NCBI GenBank assembly: GCA_948567375.1
Contig: CAOYZS010000005.1
Location: forward strand, 434,001-498,000
Source: Lunularia cruciata
Lineage: Eukaryota; Streptophyta; Marchantiopsida; Lunulariales; Lunulariaceae
Direction: 5' to 3'
DNA length: 64,000 nucleotides
Below, in pieces: positions 43,030-54,069 of the stretch (position 1 is the stretch's first letter; the number at the start of each line of letters is the position of its first letter). The notes under the pieces are model-generated. The model made no database searches, was not told the DNA's origin, and saw only the letters and a program-made list of their open reading frames with translations. Both the position numbers and the translations under genes were made by a program.

Positions 43030-43823
43030 TGTGACAACCCGGCAAATATCACTTTTGTGGTAATCAAGTAAGTAAAGTTTGTTCCCATAGAAATACTAGT
43101 CAGAATTGGTCAAATACAAAGTCAAATAGTTACAAGCAGTTCTTCTTGGTTGGGTCTTTAGTTTCTCAAGTAGAAACCACACCCAGAACAGAGTAACAAG
43201 GACTGATTTGCAGTCTCATCATGAATAACACTTCTTAATCACAACTCCATCAAATCTTTCCAAACAATCTTGATTGTGATGATTTAGTCTCTCTTGAAAA
43301 TGGCACTTCATTGCAAAAAAACTTCACCTTAGAATTGTGTTCCACCCCTCCATTGAAGGCACAACTTCCTTGCTTGAAATTGCTTCACATCAACTCTACG
43401 CTGTACTCACAAATGCAAAATACTACCAACACTACAATTCCTCCTAGATCTGTCAAGGCATTGCTTTGATTGCACTTCACTCAAGATCAAACACATACAA
43501 TGAAGATCAAGGCTGTGGAATCTAACATCCAACAAACACACTGATTTGCACTTCAAAATTCTCCAAATACTCACCCAACACCAACACAAAGTTGATACTC
43601 GGAATTAAGCTCAAGCGACGAGCAATGAAATCAGCACTTTGCTTTATCTATTCTCAAAAATAATGAGCACTGAACAATATATGACTGCAAATGCCTCCCT
43701 TAAATACTGAAGCAAACAACAATTATCTAATAACTATACCATTCTACAACAACTTTCCTACCTGCAGATCCAAATTAACAATGCAACTCTTCATATCCAC
43801 ATCTTCAAATCTCAAAATTGTAA

Positions 43824-46277
43824 CTACTTTGATCCGATGTCAACCTCAACTTTGGCTCCCAAACCCAATGATCCCTTGATAATTTCACCATCCTTGGGTC
43901 TATCTAATCCTACTCCTAACTCTTCTATTTCTACAATTTCTTCACTACAAACTACAATTGAGGTCTCAAGTAATCTTTCTAACTCTATATCTCCCAACCC
44001 ACTCTTCTCTAAGGTCTCAGAGAACAACTTCAAAGACACCCGGACTCCTACTTCTACAAGTTTGGGTCTTTGTACTTCTTGTACCTCACTACAAATTTTA
44101 TTTAAGTCCGTTCTAACAAGATCTAGTCTGAGACACACATTGTCTCATACCTCTAAGATCTTCCTATCTACACAATCTCGTAGACAAATTAATAAATTAT
44201 TCAACTCCATGTCCTTTGCCTTTCTCTTACGCATCTCTTGCACCAATAACTTCAGCTCATGCAATCTTGCCTCCTCGAGTTTACCTTCAACTTCCATGCT
44301 CAACATTGCATTGATTTCATTGACAACTCCAACTAACTCATCAGCTTCTTCTATGATCATAAGCTTTTCCTTCTTCCTTTCTTCCTCCAATTCACTACGA
44401 TACACCTAGAGCTTGTCTTCAAATTTGGCCTTCAATGCCTCCTTCTCTCTCCAATTCATAGAGATTTGCTCCTCTGCTACTCGCACCAATCCTTGCAACC
44501 GATCTTCTTCTCCAGTGTGCTCTGCTAACTCTTGTTGCCAAGCTTGACCTTTCTCCGCTGCCTTCTTCTTGAGATTCTCCAACTCCTACTCCATCACCGG
44601 TGTAATTGCTTTCGAGTGGATTAACTCTACTTGGGCATCTGCAATTTCCCCTTTCAACACTGCAACCAACACGGTCATCTCCTTCGCCTCCTTGTGACTC
44701 TTTACTAGATCCTCCTTCATCACCTCAAAGTGCTTACTCCAAAGAACCTCCTCAACCTGAAGTTCTTTGGCTTCCATCTCCACCCTTGTCAACTTACTTT
44801 GCAACAATGAGGTTTCCGCACTCCAAGTCTTCACTACTGCCAACTCATCCCACACTTTGAGATTGGCACTTACCATCTCCATCTTCTTCTGGTGTAGAAA
44901 CATCAACAGCGGACATACTACCTTCGATAGATATTCCACTCCTTTGCACTTTTCACCATCGGCTCAACCTTTGGGTTCCGACACTCTACTTCTTGCACCT
45001 TACCCCGAAGTCGTGATCTTTGTACTTTCAAAGTTTCTTCCTCCGAGCTTTCCTCCTCTTCCAAAGTAACTTTACTGGGCTCCACTTTGACTGCAGTCAT
45101 AACGTTCTTCCCCTTGGCAGTCCGGGGTTGTGCCACGACTTCCTCTCCCTTCTTCTTCTCACTTCCTTGTTCAAGCTTAGAAACTTTGAGACTCCACTTT
45201 CCTGCCTTGACCATCAGCCTTTGTGTTTGCTAAACCCTCCGCCTTGCCTTCACTATCACTACTTGATTCTTCACTTCATAGCGTGAACTCCTCATCTTCT
45301 TCTGACATTTCTTCCTTCGTTCCAATTTCTCCTTCCGACTCTTTTTCCAATTCTGGTGTGGCTTCCTTTGTCTTCACCACCACCGCCGTTGGGTTAAGGT
45401 TTGGAACTTTCTAGGGCTGGACTGTTGCAACATGATTCTCAGGCTTGGCTCTCTTTCTAGCCCTTGGAAGGTCAATTGCTACAATTTTCTCCTTCCCACT
45501 CTTCTTGTAGTACTCATCCTCATCTCGCGTTCTCTCCATATAATATTGCTCATCTACATCTGCCTCCGTCCGCAAATCTAGATGAAAGTGTGAGCACATT
45601 CAATTTCTTTCTTCCAAGGTCAGCAAGTTCAACCCAAAATAAAAGTGTGCTACGAAGGGCACAAAATAATGCAGTGGCATATCCATTCTCTACCTTGAAA
45701 TCATATGCCCCACTCTTTGATGTAGACATTTTGCCCAATCTACTACCTCTCCCGCAAACATTTGGTGAAAGAACACCGCCTATTGCATAGTAACATAGGT
45801 GGTTTGCTTTGGCTTGAACATTGCCATCATCGCGCTTACTATCCCTCTCCGCTCAGGGTCTCTATAACTGTCCACTTTATACCTATTCTTGGTGCAAGGT
45901 TGATTGAACAAATTCCTCACTTCGACAGTCTCTTCTGAAGCATCACACTTCCGATGGAAGGTGGTACCTCCTACCTCTCATGCTTCTCTTTCCAAAACTA
46001 CTCTCCAATCCGCTTCCATCCATCAAGTGGGATTTCTTCTCTTCCCCTTGTGCTTTGGTCCATCCTTGCAATTGCTTGCTGCAATTTCTACCATGAAACT
46101 TGGAAAATTGAGGTTCCAATTGTAGGCCAGGAACATGATACTAAGTCTTGTCCAGACTTTGATCCACGCTATTACTTCTAACCTATGGATTGCAAGCCCT
46201 CTCATAGCACTGTGCTTACTCACTTTCGGAGTCATTGTGTGCTTCCTCACCTTCTTCTTATGGAAGATTGTTCTCAA
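43824..46277 (-). pseudogene. LTR-encoded coiled-coil protein, fullest GL-2 copy (L11)
   Basis: Begins near 46277 (MRTIFHKKKVRKHTM). Core: AIHRLEVIAWIKV, IMFLAYNWNLNFPSFMVEI, FHRKCDASEETVEVRNLF, GIVSAMMAMFKPKQTTYV, VFFHQMFAGEVVDWAKCLHQ, MPLHYFVPFVAHFYFGLNLL and LDLRTEADVDEQYYMER. Then an acidic hinge (ELEKESEGEIGTKEEMSEED), a long coiled coil (44939-44145) and the tail AKVEVDIGSK with a stop at 43824. Compared with GL-1 L7 the block order is identical but the residues differ strongly, including a Cys-Asp insertion-like FxRKCDAS motif in place of LGKGEIAQ. About ten stops and at least one frameshift in the hinge. Function unknown. Confidence 0.82.
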
Positions 46278-46505
46278 GATCCTAACCCGCTATTCTTCCC
46301 ACTGATTTGCAATTTGCATTACTTTGGGTCAACTCTGAATAGGAACCAGATAGCGACCAGACATTGCTCTACTTCCTCACACAACTTGTAATTGATAGTC
46401 CTGCCTCGATCGGTCATTCTTTAGTTGCTCCTCCTCTCCAGTCTCCGATTCGGTGAAGTTTTTTATTGTCACTATCAAGAACTTCTTGATCTCAAGGTCA
46501 TTACT

Positions 46506-47097
46506 TGTAATACTTTGAGGACAAGAGAAGAGAGAAAACACAAATTACACACTCAACATTTGGTGCCCCTAAGGAGCACCTTCTCTATATTATATAGACA
46601 AAGAGGATCTCTTCCAAGGAAGCTCCACCATAGGATTAGACACATAGATAGGTGACATGTCATCAAGCTCCACCCTTGGATTACTTACTTGGATGGGTGA
46701 CATGTCGGTCTAGGTCCTATCTGGTTGGTCAAACAAGCTTTGACCTAAGGGAATATGTTAGAGAATCTTCTTGTAGGAGTCTCAGAATCACGTGAGTAGG
46801 GTACCATTGGAAAGCTCTCGACAAGACAAACCAATTCTCACCTCTTTTTGATCTGTTTTGTCCATCATGTAGAATCTCCTTCCAGATGTTACCAAACCAA
46901 TTCTCACCTTTAAATCATATGTGTAGCTATTGGTTCTAAGGTTCTCAAGTATATTTTGGTTTCTGCTTTATTAGTAGAAGTACTCTTTTGGTGATACTTC
47001 TATCTGATCTATTTTGACCATCATGTATAACATCATTCTAGAATGTTACCAAACCAAATTTCACATCTAGATCATATGGCTAGCTTGTGGTATTACA
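46506..47097 (-). repeat. 3' LTR of G2
   Basis: 592 bp, TGTAATAC to GTATTACA on the plus strand. It aligns with the other LTR at 59784-60522 but lacks about 150 bp (one unit of a tandem repeat present there). TATATAATA-type TATA box on the minus strand near 46588-46598. Many substitutions separate the two LTRs, so G2 is old. Confidence 0.9.
46562..46580. other. Hairpin in the G2 LTR
   Basis: GGTGCCCCTAAGGAGCACC is an inverted repeat (GGTGCYCC arm) just downstream of the minus-strand TATA box, at the expected start of the RNA. The same hairpin, with a slightly different loop, is at 59840-59858 in the other LTR. Confidence 0.65.
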
Positions 47098-47112
47098 GAC
47101 CTCCCTCCTTTT
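47098..47112 (-). other. Polypurine tract of G2
   Basis: The minus strand reads AAAAGGAGGGAGGTC directly before the 3' LTR start TGTAATACC. Canonical position and composition. Confidence 0.85.
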
Positions 47113-47400
47113 AAGACGTAATGTCCTCGTTGTGCAATTGTTGCTCAAATGCTTTCACCAACACTGGTGCATGTGTCAAATTGGCAGCAGGCTCTCATGT
47201 TGCTTCATAGAGGGGGTAACCTTTCCACTGTACAAGATAGTCCACCCGCGGATGGTGAGTACTATGTATGCATTTTTGGAGAATACGCTCCACTTCATAT
47301 TCTTCTGTGCCATCAATGAGTGTCGGACACGGTCAAATGTCTTGTGTGGAATGACCCTGCCCTGATCGGGGAGCATATCTACATAGAAGGGAAACATGGA
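47113..47400 (-). pseudogene. Chromodomain at the integrase C-terminus of G2
   Basis: In a frame shifted from the preceding integrase frame, the minus strand reads EEYEVERILQKCIH, then YLVQWKGYPLYEAT, a TGA and EPAANL. These are the hallmark aromatic and YLVxWKGY...WEP motifs of a chromodomain. The stop replaces the conserved Trp of WEP (TGG to TGA). The frame then runs to QQLHNEDITS and TAA just before the PPT. Chromodomains target insertion to marked chromatin; this one is broken by a frameshift and the stop. Confidence 0.85.
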
Positions 47401-48605
47401 CACTGGATGGATCTTCATGTGTGGTGGTAGCTCAAGGTGATAGGCCACAGCGTCGATGCAACAAAGAATTGAGAAAGGCCCAATAAAATGAGGTCTGAGC
47501 TTACAAGGTCCAACTAATGTGAGGCTGGTTGTTGATAGCCACACTTGATCCCCAACATTAAAATCCATGTGCCTATGGTGTGCATCAATCAGCATACTAG
47601 TTCTGTCAATTTTGTGCAATCTATAATTTGTGCTTGGCGCTCTCCACACCGTGTTGGATTCTAGAAACAAATATGTTGACGACATCGACCTTGGTAGCCA
47701 TTGGACGGATCTTCATCAAGCTAGAAGGTGTGAAGGGATGCTCAACATACATGAGGAAGAATGGAGTGACTTGGGTGGATGTATTCACTGAATTGTTGTA
47801 AGCAAATTCCACTAACAAGAGTAGGGTGTCCTACCTCTCTTGCTCTTCTAAGGTGAAGCCGCATAACATGTCTTCTATAGTGCGATTAGCCCGCTCTGTT
47901 TGGCAATCTGTTTGTGGGTGATAAGCTGTGGACATGGCCAACTTGGTTTTGAAGAAACCAAAGAGTGTTCGCCAAAACAAATTGGTGAATTGAGTGCCTC
48001 TATCGATGATAAGTACTCTAGATAGGCCATGGTGAGAGAACATTGCATTTAAGTACAATTGAGCTAGTTGTGGAGTGGTCACATCCTTGGTGGTAGGGGG
48101 TACATGAATCATTTTGCTGAGCCGGTCCACAAAGACCACAATGGAGTCAAACCCTGAGGTGGTCTTGGGTAATTCACAGACGAGATCCATACTCACTTGT
48201 TCCTAAGGTTGGGTAGGTGTGGGGAGAGGTTGAAGGAGCCCTGCAAGAGCTTGATTAGAGGCTTTGTTCTGTTGACAAAGTAGACAGCTACGCACGTAGT
48301 CCATCATGTCATTGCTCATCTTGGGCCAATAGTAATGGCACTAGACTGCATCCAAGGTCTTATCCACTCCAACATGACCTGCAATGGTCAAATCATGACA
48401 TTCTACTTGAATGGTGGTGCATAATTTTGGGACATTTGGGATCCATAATCTACCATCACAAAAGGTGAGTCCTTGGGTGCTGGTGACATCTTTGGATGAT
48501 TGCACTTCTATAATCTACGGATCAGTTTTTGTAGCAGCCAGAATCTCTGGCCAAAATTCAAGGTTAATCTTAACCTCTACCACCAAGTTGTTTGCCATTG
48601 GCATG
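47400..48605 (-). pseudogene. Integrase of G2
   Basis: Zinc-binding part on the minus strand near 48400-48270: HDLTIAGHVGVDKT, YYWPKMSNDMMDYVRSC and LLCQQN, an H-x-H-C-C arrangement with one stop. Core: SMDLVCELPKTTSGFD (first Asp), VLIIDRGTQFTNLFW (second Asp), HPQTDCQTERANRTIEDM (Glu). Then MLVEFAYNNSVNTST (47818) and the C-terminal module VGDQVWLST, GPCKLRPHFIGPFSIL. All three DDE residues are present, but the frame shifts between 48196, 47818 and 47685. Confidence 0.87.
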
Positions 48606-49003
48606 CAGGTGAATGCTGTGGTGCCTACATTTTTTGTTTTTTTTCAAAATAAAGAAGAAGAAGTGTATAGAGAAGTTGGATTCCGCCTGTATGGCCAAAA
48701 AGGCAAAGAAAAGAGTCTTCGGGATGAAACCCGAAGTAAGGTGACTTCGGATCATAAGGCAAAGTACTTGGAAATGCCCTTTCAGCATGCAACCCGAAGT
48801 AAGGAGTCTTTGTATCGGAGGGAGCTCAGCCTGAGGCAAAGTCAGTCTAACAACCTTTCATCGTGGCAAGAAATTCAAGAAGGGACCATTCAAAAACCGG
48901 CGGCCCATACGCGCAAAGTATGATTGATAGTGACAAATGCATGCAAGAGGTGTGATTTCTTGGTAGAAACTCAAAGTGAAGAAAGACAAAGAAAGTGCAG
49001 CTC

Positions 49004-49011
49004 TATAAAAA
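49004..49011 (+). promoter_or_regulatory. TATA box before the LTR ORF (L12)
   Basis: TATAAAAA, 27 bp before the ATG at 49031, in the context GCAGCTC-box-TCAAGCTCGCAACGAAGCA-ATG. The flanking sequence is shared with L13 and, in part, L7 and L10. Suggests that the ORF has its own promoter, separate from the one that would make genomic RNA. Confidence 0.55.
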
Positions 49012-49030
49012 TCAAGCTCGCAACGAAGCA

Positions 49031-51606
49031 ATGTCAAGCAATTTTCCTTTGCCATTGAGAAGTTGTCTTGTAGGTGATAGGGGGAAGGGAAATAGAGTTG
49101 GAGACGCGCTAGTGTGTAAGGGAGAAGTTGCAAGAGTGAAACGGAGAGACAATGAGAAAGCAGGAAAGATGGGAGGAGGAAAGAAGAACTCCAAATTTGC
49201 AATGAGGAATCATGCAATTCAAAAGTTAGATGTAATTGCAAGCATAGAAGTCTTGAGCCAACTTCGGATTACATTCTTGGCATGGAACTGGAATGTTGGT
49301 TTTCCAAGTTTCATGACTGAGATCATCGAGAGCAAGTGTCTTGATGGACCCGAGGAAGAAGGGAAGAGAGGAAATCCGGCTTGCTGGATAGAGTCGGATT
49401 GGAGACTAGTACTCGGGAAGGAAGCAGGCTCGGAGCAAGGGGCCACGTTCTTGGGGAAGGGAGAGATAGCCCAAGAAACCCAAGAAGTGAGAGATGCATT
49501 CTCATCAAAGCGGATGAAGTATGGGTACAAAGTGGAGAGTTACAAAGATCCTATCAAGAGGGGAATTGTGAGTGCTCTGATGGCAATCCTGATGCCAAAG
49601 AGAACAACCTATGTGATGAAACACCAAGCAGTGTTCTTTCACAAATGTTTTGCAGGAGAACCAATCAATTGGGCGAGGTGTTTCCATAGGAGAACGCAAC
49701 AAATAGTGTGGAATCTACGCAATAAATCGCCTCCACACTACATCATGCTGTTTGTAGCTCATTTCCACCTCGGGTTGAATTTGCTGAACTTGGCGGAGCA
49801 CAGTAAGATGGTGTTGCATTTCCATCCCAATTTGAGAAAGGAGGTCAATGTAGAGGAGCACTAGTACATCTTGCAAATCAGAAGCACCGACGAGTACTAC
49901 AAGAAGATGGGGAAGAATGTGGAGATTGAAGTGAGTACTCCAAAATCAAAGAAGAGAAGTCGGCAGGGCAAAGCCAAAGATACGATGGAACCTTGGAAGA
50001 CCAGAAGAGGAAACCCAAGGTGAGGCATGGTGGTGATCGAGTCGGAACATGAAGACTCGGAAGCTGAAGCCGAGTGCAAGTCCGAAGATTTGGAACACAA
50101 GGAGGAGTTCGAGCTAATGCTACAAAGTAGAAATACGAGTAGCGACATCAATGAGGGTGGAGAAATGACATCGGCACCAGCTGCTGCAGAGGAGGAAGAA
50201 GAAGTGCAGGCAGAAATCAAAGCCGAGGACACCATGAAGTTGGAAGATGAAGTACCCAAGGCAGAAGAGAAAAAGAACGTAGTTCAGAGGGGAGTTCACT
50301 CGAGACGCAAGGCAAAGTGTGATGCAGGTCCAAGTAACTTGAAAGAAGAGGTGAATGAAAGCTCGGGAAGCGAGGCATCAGTGCCGATACCAAGACTATA
50401 GAGAAGAAAGCGAGTATCGGATGAACAAGAAGTGCAAAGAGAAGTTGCTACGCAAGAAGAAGTAACCCCGAGTGATGGAGTAGAGTACTTGCGGGAGGTG
50501 GTGTGTCCTTTGTTGGTGAAGTTAGAACACAAGAAGAAGGAGATGCAATCAAGGTGTCCGGAAGTGAAGACTGTGTTGCAAGTGTTATCGCTATTAGAAG
50601 AAGAGAACTTGGAGTTGAAGAAGAGTATAACCTGAGGAGAGGAGGAAAAGGAAGTACTGCGAGCAGAGGCAGTAATGATGACTCAGGCAATTGAAGACCT
50701 GAAGAGAGAAGTGAGTTATGAAGAAGATCTTGTTAAGAAGAGTGACATAGCAAGGGAGAGACAAGTAGCAGAGTATGAAATCTTGAAGCAGTAGTTTGCT
50801 GATTCAAGAGTAGAAGTTATCCATGCTATGGCGAGAGTAGCAGAGAGGGAACAAGAGCTCAATAGGATGATGGAGAGCGTAGAGGAGAAGAAGCAACTCT
50901 GGCAAAGGAAGTTGGCAGCACAATATAGAGAAGAAGAGAGATTACGAGAGTTACTTTGTAGTCAGGAGGAGAAGATTGTACAAAAGGAGAAGGAGAAGGA
51001 GACGGTGAAAGCCAAGTTCAAAGCAGAATTGGCAATATATAGGGAGGATTGGCTTGCAGATCAAGAGTGAGAAAGGAAGATGTGATTGGAGCCGTTGAAG
51101 GAGATAGTCCTCAGAATGAACGGGATGTTGAGTTCAAAGGCCATTGTTTGAATTGAAGAAACAAGGCTGCATGAGTTGAAGTTGTTGGTGCAGGAGACGA
51201 GGCAAAGATAGGCGAAAGATACAGATTTGAATGCCTTGTTGATCAGTTCAAGGACTCGTGTAGACAAGAAGATCTTAGAGGTAGAAGACAATATTTTGAT
51301 TAGATTAGACATAGTGAAATTGGAGATAGAAAAACTTTGGAAGGATGTTAGAGCCAAACCCAAAGTAGATAACATAGGAGTGCAAATGTCTTCGGAGTTA
51401 GAGATGGAGACATTGGAGAAGAGTGGGTTGAGAGATGAAGATTTAGAAGGGTTACCCGCTAGTGCAATTTCAGATCAGGAAAGAGAATTGCTGGATCTGG
51501 TAGAAGAAGTAGAAGATGTGAAACCCGAGGATAGAGTAGTGGGAAGTAAAATTATTCGGGTTCGGGTTTGAAAGCTGAAGAAGAAGTAGACATCGGATCG
51601 GATTAG
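49031..51606 (+). pseudogene. LTR-encoded coiled-coil protein (L12, GL-1)
   Basis: ATG at 49031 (MSSNFPLPLRSCLVGDRGKG). One frame holds to about 51550, with only in-frame stops: TAG at 49862 (Gln in EEQQYI), TGA near 50022 (Arg in NPRRGMVV), TAG at 50399 (Gln after IPRL), TGA near 50633, TAG near 50792 and a few later. The first 277 codons are open and include the whole core (ITFLAWNWNVGFPSFMTEII, MKHQAVFFHKCFAGEPINW, HFHLGLNLLNLAE). A one-base loss near 51550 disrupts the last 20 residues (normal end VDIGSD, TAG 51604-51606). Same architecture as L7. Confidence 0.87.
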
Positions 51607-52402
51607 TAACAGTTTTGAGATTTGAAGAGGTAGATATGAAGAGGTGCATTGTCATTTCGGATCTGCAAGTTAGGAGAGTTGTTGTAGAACGGTATAGTTG
51701 TTAGAACTGTCAATTTGCTCACTACTTAAGAGTGGCATTCGTAGAGAATTGTTGTTCAGTGCTCATAATTCTGAGAATAGATAAAGCGAAGTGCTGTGAA
51801 GTAGTGCTCATCGCTTAAGCTTGATTCCGAGTATCAACGTTGTACTTGTGTTTGTGATTGTTTGGAGAAATTTGAATTGTAAGTCAGTGTGCTTGCTGGA
51901 TGTTGGATTCCACAGCCTTGATCTTCATTTTGTGTGTTTGATCTTGAGTGAAGTGCAATCGAAGCAATGCCTTGACAGATCTGAGAGGAATTGTAGTGTT
52001 GGTAGTATTCTGCATTTGTGCGTTTAGTGCGAAGTTGATGTGAAGCAATTTTGATCGAGGAAGTTGTGCCTTCAGTGGAGGGGTGGAACACAATTCTGAG
52101 GCAAAGTCATTTTGCAATTAAGTGTTGTTTTTGAGAGAGCCTGAATCATCACAATCAAGATTGTTTGGAAAGAATTGAAGGAGTTGTGATTAAGGAGTGT
52201 ACTTTGTGATAAGACTGCAAATCATTGCTTGTTACTCTCTTCTGGGTGTGGTTTCTACCTGAGAGACTAAAGAAGAACTCAAGAAGAACTGCAAGTGTTA
52301 CTTTACTTTGTATTTGACCAATTCTGACTCGTATCTCTATGGGAACGAACTTTACTTACCCGATAACCGCAAAAGTGATATTTGCCGGGTTGTCACAAAT
52401 GC

Positions 52403-53745
52403 ATCTGCAAGTTGCTTCTTACCTTCCTTGGGTGTAGGTGATTGACATGTCGAAGCATTGCTGCCACTCTACCCACCGAATCTGGCGATGAGATAGATCC
52501 TTCTGCATCTCAAGGTAGACTAGAGGTTTGTGGTCTGTCTCTACTACAGATGCCTTCTCGCCCAAATAGTGCTTTCAATGCTTGGTTGCCAAAACAATGG
52601 ACAACTCTTCTCATTTGGTGGTGTGGTAGTTGCACTCTGCCAATAATAACTTTTGAGAGAAATATGCAATTGGATGCCATCTGTCATGCCACTCTTGTTG
52701 TAGGACTGCTCCTATTGCTACGCCTGATGCATCTGTAGCCAACTTGATTGGTCGTTTTGGGTCATACCACTTCAAGATTAGTGCATGTAGCAAGGTGGTT
52801 TTCAATTCTTGAAAGGCCAACTCTTGTGCGGTTCCCCATGTCCACTTCTTCCCCTTGCCAAGTAGTGTTGTTAAAGGCTGTGCAACCTTGGAGAAGTCCT
52901 TGAAAAATCTATGATAGAATCCCGTCAACCCCAAGAAGCTCTTGAGTTGAGTCTGATCTTCTGGGGTATGCCATTTTTGGATGACCTCTATCTTATCTAT
53001 CAATACTTGAATGCCCTTTGCACTTACTCTATGCACCAAGTAGTCTACTTCAGACTTGCCAAACTTGCACTTTGAGATTTTGGCATACGATCGATTTTGT
53101 CTTAGAATCTGGAGGACTTCTTGTAGATGTTGTTTATGTTCCGTCATTGTGTTATTGTATACTAAGATATTGTCCAAGAAGACAATAACAAACTTATCCA
53201 AGTATGGATGAAATATGTCATTCATTAGACTCATGAAGTGGCAGGTGCATTGGTGAGGCCAAAAGGCATCACAAGATACTCAAAGTGGCCATACCTGGTT
53301 CGAAAGGCAGTTTTGTACACATCCTCCTCTGCAATTCGGATTTGATTGTAACCGCTCCACAAGTCCAATTTGGTGAAGTATCTCGCTCCATGGAGTTGAT
53401 CAAACAGGTCATCCATGCAAGGTAAGGGGTATTTTTTCTTCACCATTTGCTGATTGAGACCTCGATAGTCAATGCACATGCGCATTGTACCATCCTTCTT
53501 CTTCACAAACAAGGCAGGAGCCCCGTATGGTGATATGCTAGGTTAGATGAACCCCTTTTGCAGCATCTCCTCAATTTGAGTCTAACACTCCTCCAACTCA
53601 TGAGGTGATAGGCGATATGGGGCCCACAAGGAGGTGTCCTTCCCGAGAGTGTCTCAATTTTATGATCTACTCTCCTTTTTGGTGGTAATCCTGAGGGTAG
53701 ATCATCGGGAAAGACATCTTGAAATTCATCCACCATAGCCTTCAA
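52403..53745 (-). pseudogene. Reverse transcriptase and RNase H of G2
   Basis: From 53745: EFQDVFPDDLPSGLPPKR, VDHKIETLSG. Then (53512) [51 protein letters not shown]. Then (53234) VIVFLDNILVYN, where the usual F-x-DD-I-L has Asp-to-Asn, and FLGLTGFYHRFFKDFSK. RNase H: KLATDASGVAIGAVL, HPIAYFSQKLLLAECNY, then a shifted frame to LADA at the L12 insertion point. Two frameshifts and a changed catalytic residue make it dead. Confidence 0.9.
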
Positions 53746-54069
53746 TTTCTCAGGAACTTGTCCATTGAGTTGTGCACTCTAGACTTCTCTTATTAGACCC
53801 ATGAAACATCTATTAGTCTTACAAACAGTTGCCATCCCTATGACATATAGATGCAGATCATGCTTGGGTGATTTTTCTTTAATCCCAATGATTGACCATT
53901 GGTGGGTTCTCACTACTTTCTTCCTCCAATCTACCATAGGGTTATAATGTTCCATCCATGGCATGCTTAAGATTGCATCATAACAAGCTAATTGTATCAC
54001 CCGCCACTCAGTTGATTCTTGATATTCTCCTATAGAGAGTGTTACCCGTCTAGGTAGTGATTCAATCCT
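53746..54069 (-). pseudogene. Protease C-terminal part and PR-RT linker of G2
   Basis: RIESLPRRVTLSIGEYQE, WRVIQLACYDAILSMPWMEH and YNPMVDWRKKVV, the well-known end of a chromovirus protease (YDxILGMxWL...NPxIDW), run from the L13 insertion point to 53779. The other half is at 57836-58102. The residues QTERIL before L13 join RIESLP after it, confirming that L13 split one gene. Confidence 0.82.

Larger units (their letters stand above)
48617..52397 (+). mobile_element. GL-1 solo LTR, copy L12
   Basis: Starts TGTGGTGCCTAC (48617) and ends CCGGGTTGTCACA (52397), 3781 bp. Perfect 5-bp TSD AATGC at 48612-48616 and 52398-52402. It splits G2 inside the conserved ADALSR-type motif between RNase H and integrase. 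U3 palindrome (48717-48736), TATAAAAA (49004-49011) and TACTTAAG (51723-51730) are present. No retroviral genes. Confidence 0.96.

Noticed and set aside
48411-48923. A 170-codon frame crossing from G2 into L12
   Set aside because: It crosses an insertion junction and combines antisense integrase with LTR U3. Chance frame.
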